This document shows, piece by piece, positions 22,969 to 34,360 of a stretch of DNA of 64,000 nucleotides. A program made the position numbers and the translations under genes. The notes below the pieces were generated by a model. That model was given only the letters and a program-made list of their open reading frames with translations, did no database searches and had not been told where the DNA came from. How positions within the stretch are numbered: position 1 is the stretch's first letter; every line of letters starts with the position of its first letter. The stretch is from Kitagawia praeruptora (Eukaryota > Streptophyta > Magnoliopsida > Apiales > Apiaceae). The stretch is taken from contig CM075354.1 of the NCBI GenBank assembly GCA_037693485.1, positions 158,807,501 to 158,871,500 of the forward strand. Reading direction: 5' to 3'.

Positions 22969-25900
22969 TTTCCCAGATATCAAAATTTGATCTTTATGTT
23001 GACGAGGTAATGGGGTCTGTTAAAGGCCATAGAAGGGTTAGATAAAATGATTTATGAAGGTATAACAGTGCCTTTTTATATTTTGTATTTGTGTGCTAAT
23101 TGATTAGTTCAATTGGATAATAAGTAACTTTTGACATACAGACAAAAGATTAGCTGTTCATTTGAAACTTTATTTTATTGAACGTCTTGTTAAGATCCTC
23201 CAAGAGAGTGGACGTCTTGTTGAGACCCTCCAAGTCCAAGAGAGTGATAGTGTTGTATCCAGTCCAGGCAGGTGTGTTTTCTTGATTTATTTTATTTTCA
23301 AGCTTTTTCTATTTCAAAGACTAGTTTCTTGACAAATTTGATGATCACAGCATTCTGCATTCATCATGCATTCTGCATTCATCCTCTCACATGCAAATAT
23401 TGACAACTACGGCAGTATAATTAGAGACAAGGCAATTCCGGCCCTTGTGCATCTTCTGCATATTAAATCTTCTTTTATTGATCTTCCGGTAATCTTCCCT
23501 CACTTGTGCAGTTTCCAGTATTATACAATTCAAATGCATATATAATTAGAGATTTTATCTAAATCTGTAGGTTGTTTTCACGTTGTCACGTTTTGCTAGC
23601 GTTTCCCCCGACTATGTAAGTGTTATCCTTGATCAAGGTGCTTTAGAGTATATGTATGATATTGCTGTACGCATGGACAAGGGTACTAGATTGATGGAGA
23701 ACTTGGCCAAGTTTATGGCAGTCATTTGTCGAGTCAAAATACTTACACACGAGGTTCGTTCCAGTTTCCATTTCTGTTTGCCCCAGAGAACCATTTTTAA
23801 CAATTCAATGCATATTTAGACTACTTATTTTGTTGCCAGGAATGTCGTCAGTGTATTACCATTTTAGACAAGATATTTTTATGGCGGGTGGGTTTTTATG
23901 TCCATATGGCGAGAGCATGCTATGCACTGCAGTTTCTTTCTTATGAAAGGCATGTGGAAATTCAACAAAGAACCATAAATCATGTAACTCAGCTCTCTTG
24001 GTAAGCAAATTAGTGTAATTTCTTTTGTGCCTATGTTTTTATTGCACTTTTTTTTTAGTATCCGTAATGTTTACTGGTTTTATAGTAACCGGGATAATAT
24101 GGTTGCTGGTTCTGCACTTGGAGTGCTCGGAAATATTGCGAGATGGGGAAATTCTGACCAGATTGAGGTATGATTAGGTGATGCCATTCTCTGTAATATT
24201 TCTTATCCAAACTTAGAAACACCTTAGGAAACTGGTTTCTAACTTCAAATACAATTACATTATTTGTAATATTGCACAATTGTATATAGAGAAAACTGGT
24301 TCAATGCTTCATGTGCCTCTAACTTATAACTGTTATGGCTGAATATGCATAGCTTGAAAGTAGGTTTAAAATCTTCTTTGCATCACTGTTGAGTTTGTGA
24401 ACTGTGTTGATCTTTGATGGTGTTCCACATGATACATGTAGCATGCTTATTTCAGGGCACTCTCCCTTGTGTCTAATATAGACTGTTAATTCTCCCAGAT
24501 CTTGGCTAAAGACGCTGACGTATTGCGATGCCTTCAGATGAGCCTGTCAGATAGTAAACCGATGATGTTTCAATGGGAAGTTTGTCAAATCATTACAAAA
24601 ATAGCTGATAAGAGCCCAACTTTTGCACAGGTTGGCCTTTTGTTATAGAAATATACTGGATTGAATTAGAAGCTCTATGATATAGTCACAATTTGTTCAT
24701 TTGGTGCAGCTTGCTAAAGAAGAATTTGGAAGTCGTATACGAAAGCTTGTTGGGGAAATCGAATCAGCATGCGTAGATACATTCAAGTTGAGGACAACAG
24801 ATTGGTAAGAATATTATTATATCCCCAAAATGGAAACCTAGATAATGGAACAACGTGATTGCTGCTAGAAAAATAGTTATTGACTTAAAAGTGAATCATC
24901 ACTGTCTAAACATGAACTTTTTTTATAACTCTGATTGACTTTCTTGAATAACCCATCATCCACTTCAAATTAGTTTTCTCACTCCCACCAGATGATGTTT
25001 TGTGTGAGCTAAAATGTTGGCTTTCGTCAGGCAAACCGGACAGCCACTGGTTATTGAGAAGCTTAATCAGATATTGGAATTTAATGCTTTGTTAATCGCA
25101 CTGAAGAATTGTCCTGATACCAGCAGATTTGCAGGGGATCTTAAATCAGTTTCTTTTTTAGGTTAGAATGCCAATGTACTGTTCTTATACCTTTCTTCAT
25201 GTTCTAGTTAAACATTGGTAATGGACCTTGATTAAATTAATCTTAAATTTTGATCAGTCGGCGACATGAGAAAGGCTGATTTAGAGATTCTGTATGGAAT
25301 ATATGCAACATATTCCTTGTCAAGTGGACGAATAGAAGAAGATAAGGTTACACAATCGATATCTCCCGCTTAAATGAATTTAATTTTCATTTATTGTGTT
25401 AATTTTTGCCTGATGTCATTTTATGAGCATATTTTCATCTTTATTTCCTTAATCCATTCTTCTTGATATCTTTCTGTGCTTGAATTTCCCTCCCTTTACC
25501 ATAAATTTGGCCTCTAATCTAGTAAGTGACTTTAAGATGACCAGATAACCTTATGTGCATTGTACAGTCCAATTTTCGGGGCTCAGACATTGAATGTGCA
25601 GTTTTGAAACCCCCCTCCCCCTCCTTTCTTCTTTTACTATAAATTTGGCCTCTAATCTAGTAACTGACTTCTTTAAGATGACCAGTTAACCTTATGTGCA
25701 ATGTAAGAGTCCAATTTTCGGGACTCAGTTATGCTCATAGATGATCAACCAACAATAGATTCACATTAAATGTGCAATTTTGGACTCCCCCCCCCCCCCC
25801 CCCAAAAAAAAACACACACACACAGAGCGAGAGAAAAAAGAAACTTAGAAAGTGCCATTAAATCCAATATTTATAACTATCTATATTTGGTATAGTGCGT

Positions 25901-27129
25901 TTCTATAAACCTGTTTTGCAAAATGATCAACTTGGAGTGGATTTTGTGTTTAACAGTATTCACTTTTATTCTTGTTCAAGTAAACTGATGCATGATCTTT
26001 ATCTTCAGCGCTTAAAACTTTTGACCGGACAATTCAGAATTTAAGTAATGGAACAAAAGAGAGGATTAGGAACAGATATATGAAAAGAACAGGAAAATGA
26101 GCTAGGACTCACACCTAGATTCCAGGCCTCACACCTAGAGGATTTAGGTCTCACACCCAAATAATATAACTTAGTCTCACATCCAAGAAAGTATTAAACT
26201 CAATTCATTCAACTCTGCCTTTTAAAAATCTGATTACAATTATTTATAGGTTTCTTATGAAGATTCTAGCTAGATAATATTCAATGTATTTAACTCAAGG
26301 GACCTTTGAACTCCTAAGAAGCTTCTAGACTTGTTAAATAAATTATAGGACTCCATACAATCAACTTATTAGCGAATCTGAATGTTCCGAACGTGATCAT
26401 TTTCTGGAACCTTCTTCTTCTTTCTTGAATATATTTTTCCTTATCTATTTGCATGATAAACTTCTATAAATTTTGTGAAGGCATGTAGTCTGAATATTTG
26501 CCTGGTCTATAAACTTGCATTTATTAGTATGATCTACTTAAAGCGAGTTACAATATTTCTGCCATCTGTTTTAATTTACTTTCTCTATTTCTTCAGTTAT
26601 ATCTGTTTTAGTTTACTGACTATAAACTTTCCATTATATCTAGTATCCATAACTATCTATATTTGGTATAGTGCATTTCTATAAATCTGTTTTGCAAAAT
26701 GATAAAACTTGGAGTGGATTTTGTGTTCAACAGTATTCACTTCTTCTTGTTCAAGTAAACTCGTACAAATTTTGTGAAGGCATGTTGTCTGAATATTTGC
26801 CTGGTCTATAAACTTGCATTTATTAGTATGGTCTACTTGCAGTGAGTTACAATATTTTTACCATCTGTTTAAATTTACTTTCTCTGTTTCTTCAATTGTA
26901 GCTGGCTGCTTTGAACCAACTAGGAAGCATTTTTGGTTTAGGTACAAAAAAGACAGAATCCATCAAGTTCGCCGTCACCTCTAATGTATATCGTAAACGA
27001 GTTGCTCAGTCTATAATTTCTGGTCGTTTAGAAGCTGCTAAAAGCAGAACAGACTTCCTTCAAAACCTCTGCAAAGAATTGAAGTTTAATGCTCAGGAGG
27101 CTTCAAAAATCCATGAAGGTATCTTTTGA
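22411..27129 (+). CDS. Chimeric gene: importin-alpha-like ARM exons joined in phase to TIC110 exons
   Basis: Candidate exons: 22411-22554, 22977-23006, 23142-23271, 23351-23488, 23571-23753, 23840-24000, 24086-24167, 24499-24630, 24710-24804, 25031-25161, 25258-25346, 26902-27129. From 23351 onward all nine have GT-AG borders and matching phases with no stop until TGA at 27127-27129. Exons up to 24630 look like diverged ARM repeats of importin alpha (AIPALVHLL, ALGVLGNIARWG, EVCQIITKIADK). From 24710 they match TIC110, the plastid inner-envelope import scaffold: NALLIALKNCPDTSRFAG, YATYSLSSGRIEEDK, SNVYRKRVAQ, AFLQNLC-like DFLQNLCKEL. TIC110 membrane helices and its C-terminal third are absent; the frame stops right after KIHEG. 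The first three exons do not join in phase as I read them, so the 5' end may be decayed or mis-modelled. Confidence 0.65.
22719..22875. mobile_element. MITE-like insertion with 9-bp target duplication
   Basis: CAATAGATC flanks both sides (22710-22718 and 22876-22884). Inside, inverted AATACAAAAAGTTCTT / AAGAACTTTTTGTATT arms lie near the ends, and CCCCGCCAGGG occurs at both edges. A 9-bp target duplication fits Mutator-like elements. The core AGTGACGTTATCATGAACAG is related to the palindrome at 12732. It sits in the first intron of the ARM/TIC110 locus. Confidence 0.65.
22933..22970. repeat. (TA)n microsatellite
   Basis: TA dinucleotides with one TG interruption, immediately upstream of a candidate 3' splice site (TTTCCCAG, 22969-22976). 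Confidence 0.85.
25500..26880 (+). repeat. Repeat mosaic filling the last intron of the ARM/TIC110 gene
   Basis: Two copies of a segment starting CCTCTAATCTAGTAA(G/C)TGACTT lie near 25510 and 25650. Another pair (TTCTATAAA…TTTTGCAAAATGAT…GGAGTGGATTTTGTG) lies near 25900 and 26675. A third (GTCTGAATATTTGCCTGG…TTATTAGTATG) lies near 26487 and 26789. Between them 26045-26440 is a separate insertion with repeated CTCACACC(T/C)A words, perhaps an LTR fragment. A C-run followed by A-run and (CA)n sits at 25786-25822. Confidence 0.7.
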
Positions 27130-28212
27130 TTAAAAATTAGTGTCAGAGCTAGAAAATTCTAAAATGTGTTGCTGCTTTTTTTTAAATACATTGCTGTTAA
27201 TGTTATTGCAAGGAGGTTTTCTAGGCCTTGTGTTTATCTCAAAACAAAACAGGAATAAAGTCATAACCAGGAATGTTAGCAAGTAAATTGGAAGTTAGTT
27301 AAGTGAAGTGGCAAGATAGTTGATACTTGATACAAATCAAGATAGTTACCAAACCAATATCAGAATTAGAACATCCAGATAATATGCAACTTTAATTTCC
27401 CTGAAGAGGCAACTATTAGTTTACTCTGCTTCCTTTTGAAATAGTCTTTATGCAGTAGTACGTTTTATGTGATTAGTTGCACCTACCTGACCTTGTAATT
27501 TAAAGATTTGTCATCAAAGATCGTAAAAGCAGTTCAATGCACTAGCCGTAATCTTGGTACTCTGCTTTACATTATTAAATTACTGGTATTCATTTGAAAG
27601 CAAACTTGAACCTCGTATCAGAACATTTCAACGCTCGTCTGTTTCTTGATGACCAATTTGTATTTTGCTTTTCCAAATTGTCCTTATGCAGTAGTAGTAC
27701 TTTTTATGTGATTAGTTGCACCTACCTGACCTTGTAAATCAAATATTTGTCATCAAAGATTGTAAAAGCAGTTCAACGCACTAGCCGTAATCTTGTCTTT
27801 TGTTTTTATCTTACTAAGAATTGCACAATTTTTTCCCAAAAAAATGACTTGTCTTTTTTCTATTGATTGCTTCCTCGTAAATATAATGAATCCAAACATT
27901 ACATGTCATTTGTGGAAAGAATTTTGGAACCCTTAGTCTTGTTCATGAAAGATTTGTAGAGAAAGTTTATAGATTTTGCATACATATGTTTTCACCAACT
28001 GAATCTCATACACAGACCAACCAGATAAAACAATTAATAATAACTTTCAGTTTGTTGTCTTGACAAAAAAAAAACTTTCATTTTGTTGTAAATCTTGAAC
28101 TAAATAACCGATGATATAATTAGAAAACCTTTCCTAAACTTTTAAACTGGGTTAAGTGTTTTTGAAAGCCATCATTTTAATTTTTAATCCTCAAAGTGAT
28201 GGGTAAATTATA
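27130..28212. repeat. Non-coding, with a tandem duplication of about 235 bp
   Basis: The segment at about 27440-27560 (TTATGCAGTAGTA…GATTAGTTGCACCTACCTGACC…CACTAGCCGTAATCTTG) recurs at about 27672-27795. I looked for further TIC110 exons here and saw none, so the chimeric gene appears to end at 27129. Confidence 0.7.
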
Positions 28213-28495
28213 CTCCCTCCGTCCCAGTCATTTCTTTACATGGTGGCTGGGCACGGAGACCAAGGATAGTGGGTGTAATATTGTTAAAATAAGTGAAGTA
28301 GTGGGTGTAATAGTGATTTTATTGTTAAAATAAATGAAGTAGTGGGTGTAATAGTGTAAAGTGTTGAAAAGGTGGAGTGAAGTAGTGGATGTAATAATGT
28401 ATTTTATTGTTTAAAGTTGTTATTTTGGATAATGTAAAGAAATGGTGGGACGACCCAAAAAAGAAATTGTAAAGAAATGGATGGGACAGAGGGAG
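28213..28495. mobile_element. Stowaway MITE
   Basis: Termini CTCCCTCCGTCCCAGTCATT and the inverted ATGGGACAGAGGGAG, preceded by TA (28211-28212); the right-hand target TA has become TT. Internal GTAGTGGGTGTAATA words are repeated. This is the canonical plant Stowaway (Tc1/mariner) terminus. Confidence 0.9.
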
Positions 28496-29256
28496 TTGAT
28501 CACAATTTGGCTAGGGTCAGTGTGGATTCGTAGTATTCTTTACGGACACTAAATTCATTTCAAGACACTAAATTAATTTCAAAACGATCCTTGTAATTAA
28601 CTTCGCAATTTATACTTTCAAATAACTTTTAATGATAAAATTGGTGAAATTTATTTAAAAAAGGACACATGTTTGGTATTTATTTCTTAGGTGGGGTGTG
28701 GTGGGATGCAAAGCATGTTTATAATTTTCCTTTTTTTGTGTGATTATTTTGACAATGAGATTATAATTATGTTAGTACCATTTGGTTTTACAAGGAAATG
28801 CAAAAAATAAATAAATAAATAAATTGGTGGGTAGTATGTACCATAAGTTTTCAGTTGTGATATGAGGCGCTCTAAAGAATATATTAAGAGGGTTTCTAAA
28901 AATGTCTTAGGTACCCAATGTGAAAATTGCACCACAGCTTAAAAACATCTTTGGACTTTGATTTACAAATAGTCAAAACTCCCTAAGACATTTAGCAAAA
29001 AAAAAAAAGGTAGGCTCCTCAGGCTCAGATTACTACCATGCTTTACATATACCAAGCCACAGTAAAAATATAACAGAAGAGAGAAGATCAGACCACACTC
29101 ACACCTTGACACCACGTCACCACCCTCTTAGTAGTCAGTGATTTTTTGTAAATACCCCGTTTGTCTGGCTCCTCGTAGTGGATCTCTGCCTCTCTGGAGG
29201 GTAGGATGTGCCGTGTGTGCGTAGACTTTTGTTTTTACTCTTAGACCACACACTAA
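28496..29256. other. Intergenic, no gene recognised
   Basis: AT-rich with short A-runs and a (AAAT)n stretch near 28804-28823. No splice-compatible exon or RNA gene was seen. Confidence 0.5.
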
Positions 29257-29631
29257 GAGCATTTCCAATGGTGTAAAGTCCTTAGGTAAAATTTAAAATA
29301 AATTACCTTAAATAAGATTTATAAAAAAATATGTAAAATTTTGTCCACTCCAATGGGACAAAACTGTTAGGTAAAAATATAGATAATCACAATAGGTTGG
29401 CTATATTTGTCGAACCTTTAGCAACCTGTAGTTTAACTCCACATTATCAATTACCATATAAAAATAATATATTCTATTTTTAACAACTTGAAATAATAAT
29501 AACATACCATTTTTAAAATATAGCCAACCAATATAGTCAATCCCATTGGAATCAAACACGTTACAGATTCAGCAAATTTTACATAATCAATATTTAGCCA
29601 ATCATTTTACAAAACACCGTTGGAGATGCTC
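29257..29631. mobile_element. Tourist-like (PIF/Harbinger) MITE
   Basis: Inverted termini GAGCATTTCCAATGGTGT and ACACCGTTGGAGATGCTC, flanked by TAA on both sides (29254-29256 and 29632-29634). A 3-bp TAA duplication and GAGCAT(C/T)TCCAA ends are typical of this group. 29635-29929 to its right is AT-rich with no gene. Confidence 0.85.
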
Positions 29632-29929
29632 TAAGGGTTATTTGTTAAATCTGAACAACAAATTCTGAATGATTAAAATTCTGAATGCTGAATAAGTGAT
29701 GTTGTTTGTTAGATTAATATAAAAAATTTTTGAATGATGAAATTAGTAATTTTTAAATTTAATAATATTAACTTTTTTAATGATATAAATAGACAATATC
29801 AAATGCTTAGGCGATTAATTTTTTTAATGATATCAAATATTATATAATTTATTATACATATATTTCATATTTTTTTTATTTATATCAAATTAACTAAATC
29901 AAAATTTTAACTTTCAATAGTGTGAAAGA

Positions 29930-30705
29930 TGTTAACGGAGGAATTTGGGATAACAAATTCGGGATAGGTTTTTGGTATTGTAGTGATAGTTGATGACGGC
30001 GAATCGGCGTAGAATGTTTAGGGTTAGGGTTTTCGATTTGGGGATGGCTGAGATTGTATGCTGAGATATAACTGCAATTTAGATCGAATATTGAATTCTC
30101 TCTTTTATCGCAAGGGTTTGCATCGTGTCATACAATGTGCCTACGTACCCTATATATAGGGATCAAGCCAAACGTAGTTCTTGGGGAACAAGTAAACGTA
30201 ATGGGCTAGGTTTCTTTGTTTAAGAAGCCCACTGAATTGAGGCCACCGCCTTTGGCAGTATCTTTATGGACTCAAGGCCCAACTATTTTCCCCGGATCGT
30301 GACGATTGAACTATTGACCCGAATTTATCGGAGTCAACGCCCATCTTAAGTCACGGAGATAAACAGTTAATCAAAGGGCAGTCCTGAGATGTAAAAAGGG
30401 GGGGGGGGCGAGATCCTTTGGTAATGGGCGGGATCTGTCTTTTATTGAACAAGATCTAGCCCTTTTATAATAACATGATCTGGACATGAGTCCATTACAT
30501 TGCTCCGTCAAAGTAGGGCGAGATCCCATTCAGGGGGCGAGGCCTCATCCGATATGATCACGACTCCTCCGAACTTTTATTTATAGTTTTATCTGAGTTA
30601 AGCCCAACAGACATACCCCTATTACAATTTCGGGTCATTCCCTTTCAAACCCATCTAGAGGGCGACGCCTTTCAGAAAGGGCGAGGTCATATTTCGGGCA
30701 TAACA
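29930..30705 (-). repeat. 3' LTR of element E2 (776 bp)
   Basis: The plus strand starts TGTTAACGG and ends GGCATAACA; on the minus strand this is TGTTATGCC…CCGTTAACA. Next to it (30706-30722) lies the complement of a polypurine tract, AAACTGGGGGGTAGT in element orientation. A TATATATA block at 30151-30158 could be the LTR promoter. Part of this LTR (from 30209) is repeated at 34361-34854. The outer flank shows no checkable target duplication because the 5' LTR is missing. Confidence 0.75.
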
Positions 30706-30877
30706 ACTACCCCCCAGTTTCTTGCAATAATTATTTATAAAAGAAACTATTCCTTCCAAGAGAGATTTTTTTTAAAGGCGAGTTTCTTCCTAATCTCAAA
30801 CTGGATTGATATTTCCTCGAAAAAGTGAAAAAACTTTTTCCCGCCAAAAAAGTCGCGCCTCTACAATTTTCCAGATG

Positions 30878-30907
30878 CCACGTGTCCCTTCCTCACTCCT
30901 ATATAAA
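30878..30907 (+). promoter_or_regulatory. G-box and TATA box of the E2 extra ORF
   Basis: CCACGTGTC (30878-30886) and TATATAAA (30900-30907) are correctly spaced for a plus-strand plant promoter, opposite to the retrotransposon genes. The expected transcript start, near 30930, would give a leader with no ATG down to a GT donor at 31072 and an acceptor at 31274-31275, with ATG at once after it. The duplicate copy has the same motifs at 35027-35056. Confidence 0.6.
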
Positions 30908-31275
30908 CCCCATCATTCTACTCATTTTCCTATCATTTTCAAAAACCATCACGAAGTGCTGTCGAAAGTTTCTCTTCCAGAGAAGGCGAGGTCTTTAATT
31001 TCGGTGGACGAGAACTCCTTTTTCACAGGCGAACCCAACCAACTTTGTGGGCGACCTCTTCTTTCCACAAGGTATTACTTCTTCCTTTTGCATTTTATTG
31101 TTGCTTTATTTTTCCTGTTATTGAATTATATATATCTTTTAGAATAGATGTACCTTAGTCTCTTAGGGCGAGAGTGTTTCTTTTAGGACCGTCTTCGATT
31201 CTGAGGGCGAGGACTTTATCCTTGACTTTATCTTTTCTATTAAAACTTTTAACTCAGTCCTCGCCCTCTCTGCAG

Positions 31276-33365
31276 ATGTCGAGAGAGAACTCACCATCGA
31301 ACGTTGATGTAACATCCTCGCCCTCTTCCTCCAACTCTCGCCATGAGGATGAAATCAAAAACTATATGGATTCTGGATGGTTAAGGGCTCATAAAAGATC
31401 TAAAAATACCTTCGAGATCGACACTCATCCAGAGAAAATCCTCTCCCTTTCCGATAGCCTTCAAATCATTGATGATGCTGAGGACTTGGCTAGTATTTAT
31501 CATGCTCAAAACCTAGGAGATAACAATGAAAATGAAGATGACTTACATGACCTTTTCGTTGGTATAGACCCACAAGAACCTGGTCCATCTCGACTAGGCA
31601 GGGGGCGAGGCAAAGATCTCGCCAGATACAAGAGAATGTTAGAGGGTCTCTCAAATTCTCCTAACTCTGATGAAGAACATGAGATCGAGAACCCTGGCGA
31701 GGACGAGAATTTTGATGAGGATATCGATAATGTAGATGATGAAGTTGAAGAAGGAGAAGAAGCGTTATCTGTTTCGCCCATTAGATATGCGATGGAGCTC
31801 CCATCCCCTCCAAATAATCCATATAGGCAACCAGTCCGCCCTTGTGATGTAGACTTAGATTTTGAAGAAGATGTCCCTGAACCTGACAGAACGAGACATA
31901 GGTTTGAACATAATGTCATATCTTGTGTTGGCCTCGCCTCTACGATTTCTTCCGAAGAAATCATGTTCCTCATTGAATATTATAATCTAGAAGGGAAATG
32001 GTTAAGACCTCGATCATTCATGAGGATGCATTCTTTCGATATTGCTGGGCTTCCTACTCCGAGAATGGTCCTCACCAAAAATTTAATAGAACTAGGATTT
32101 GGATCACCCATGCATTAATTTGTCCATCAAATCATTACCTACTATAACATCGTCCCTGTTCAACTGTCGCCAAACAGCTACAGGGCAGCAATCGGATTGT
32201 ATATAATGTATAGAAAACGAGGTTATGACGCCCCAAGCATGCAGGAACTAAGTCATTTCTTATCCCTTAGACGGTGCGGGAATGACATAGGTTTTTACTA
32301 CCTCGCCTTCTGGGCCAGCCACAACAAGAAGGGATTCTTGACTGGGAATCCCAGTAATATGAAGATCTGGAAGGAAGAATTTTTTTACTTCTTCGACATT
32401 CCAAGAATAAGAACTCAATTTAACATTAACCCATGTAAGTTTCTCGCCTCCCTTTCTTATCAATCTCGCCTTCACAGTATTTATTTATTTTTTACCTTAT
32501 ATTTCCCTGATCTCTCTCATAGACAAACCATCACAAACAAAACTTGTGGGCGAGGCAGCCGCCAGGGCTAAGGTTATTTCTGAGTTACCCAAGTCAGAGA
32601 AGGACCTAGATATTCTTGTCACCCCCGAGAACCTCCGCGAATACGGTTTTTATAACGAAGGTTACGGCCAAATTCCGTATGTGAAATTTAAGAGAGGGTC
32701 GAAAAAAGCTACTCGTAAGAAACAAACTGAAATACTAACTGGTAAAGGTAATTTACCCTTTTAAACAAATATCGCCCTTTACCCTCTATTTTTATATCTC
32801 GCCTGTTGAAATTATCTGTAATACTTGTCTTAACGTGCCTTCTCATATGTCTTTCAGGTCAAATGGCGAGACTTCCATTCGGGCGAAACCCCTTTGCTGA
32901 ACCTGCCCCTTTTGTTGCGGTCAGTCAATCTCGCCCAACTCCTTCAACTGCCAATGAATCTCGCCCCCCTCCACCTCCACCTAATGCGAATGACAAAGCG
33001 AGCAAGAAGCGTGATTTAATAGAAGCTTAAAAAATCTTGCAAAGCAAAAAACACAAACCCAACACAGAGGAGGCATCGCCGTCTGACTCAGCTATTTCAA
33101 CTTTTGGCTCAGTTGCTGCGGAAAATTTTTCTGAACATGAAGTGAAGCTCCTAAAGAACCGCACTGATGAAGAAGATGAATTTAGCTTTAAAGCTGGACT
33201 TGGTGATGCTTTTTATCACGGGCTGAAGATCCTCGCCAGAAAGAACGCCATCATCAAAGATCAAGAGAGAACCCTTAAAAAATACAAGGGCGAGACCTCT
33301 ACGTTTAACTCCAAACTCAATGAAGCCCAGAGAAAGTACGAGAATGAGGTAAGGGCGAGGAAGGA
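31276..33365 (+). pseudogene. Extra ORF of element E2, copy 1 (spliced, antisense to pol)
   Basis: Exon A starts with ATG directly after the leader intron (31072-31275) and runs to 32434. It is Ser/Asp/Glu-rich at first, then carries ISSEEIMFLIEYYNL and, after an in-frame TAA at 32116-32118, PVQLSPNSYRAAI and GFYYLAFWAS. This is the same domain order as in element A. Introns 32435-32522 and 32748-32857 have GT-AG ends and keep phase. The last exon has a Pro-rich run, an in-frame TAA at 33028-33030 and a coiled coil cut at 33365 by LTR sequence of element C. Two stops and the truncation make it a pseudogene, but the exon structure is clear. Function unknown. Confidence 0.7.
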
Positions 33366-33826
33366 TGTTTGCACTAATTCACGCAAGCGTACGTGGTCAC
33401 AAGTAATATAGAATAAAGTTTAGTTCGTTCCCACAGAGATCTGGTTTAGGTTTCAATTCAGTTAATGCACCTATGCAACAATGTATGGTTTTTATTCACA
33501 GCTAAGACAATTAACAAATCTAGGTTTTGATTAACTAAAACTAACTAAAAAGCAATTTAACAATCTAAGAATTAATTAACTAATGAGAATTGAAATCGAA
33601 TTACTTCTACAAGAGTAAACATGGGATCCTAACTTCATTAAATACTTCGCTTAGATCTGACGCCTTTAATCACTATATGCAATGGTTATGATATCTGATC
33701 GGACAACACGAAACAAGTATACGCTACTTCTCAGTATACGAATACCAAACTAAACATACATCCACAAAAGAGATAGAAGATGAATAGACACCAATTATGC
33801 TTAGACCCTATATTTCAACTAGTATT
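33366..33826 (-). repeat. Partial LTR of element C (duplicated with the block)
   Basis: Begins TGTTTGCACTAATTC and follows the left LTR of element C base for base. It shares that LTR's variants (CGTGGTCACAAG, TTCACAGCTAAG) and not those of the right LTR. It breaks off after CCCTATATTTC. Confidence 0.85.
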
Positions 33827-34360
33827 CAAAAGTTTATTCTCAAATTATTTTACCATTGTTAATCTCCCCCACCTATCGTTCAGGTTGATTCTTTTAAAAA
33901 TTTATTTTATTTAAATATTCCCCATTTTGATTTATGTTTTAATACATGGTATTTTACCGGATTCCTCGGCCGTGTACTATTTTATATTCTATAAAAGTAA
34001 TTAAATGATATATTTTTAAAACAGAGGGAATCCAAGAATTTAAGACTTTATAAAAATCTTTTAATATAATTCCTGAATAAGATTTATGATTTTCCCTCAA
34101 TAAATATTCTTTCAAGGAATGTGTTCTTCATAATAATTTGACTTTGATCATCCGGTAGTTATTTTTGCAAGTAAACAACTTCACTTATCTTCCAAGTGAA
34201 TCATTTTTTTGTAACCCGATCGTAATCCTGCTTATTATAATCTGATCATAATGTTAGTTTGATTTCTGTTGAGATTATTGCTCGTTTAATTCTTGATAAA
34301 TATGAATATTTGGTTATCGTATCCCAAATCAACTCGTTGATCCCTTCGAGCGTTATGTTA
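33827..34360. other. 534-bp filler between the duplicated blocks
   Basis: AT-rich sequence found nowhere else in the window and with no recognisable gene or element ends. It separates the truncated C LTR of copy 1 from the truncated E2 LTR of copy 2. Confidence 0.6.

Larger units (their letters stand above)
30209..33826. repeat. Duplicated block, copy 1
   Basis: This matches 34361-37975. Differences I found by eye: G/A near 30351, an 11-versus-8 G run at about 30398, T/A at 32502 (36651 in the other copy), and one extra A near 37200. The block contains part of the E2 LTR, the whole extra ORF and the first 461 bp of the C LTR. Confidence 0.9.

Noticed and set aside
27130..30000. Search for further TIC110 exons downstream of the chimera
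   Set aside because: No segment resembling the next TIC110 stretch was seen, and the frame reaches a stop right after the last exon.
31506..31973. Minus-strand Ser-rich ORF (and its copy at 35655-36122)
   Set aside because: It is the reverse complement of the acidic region of the extra ORF; the plus-strand frame has introns, promoter and a shared domain.
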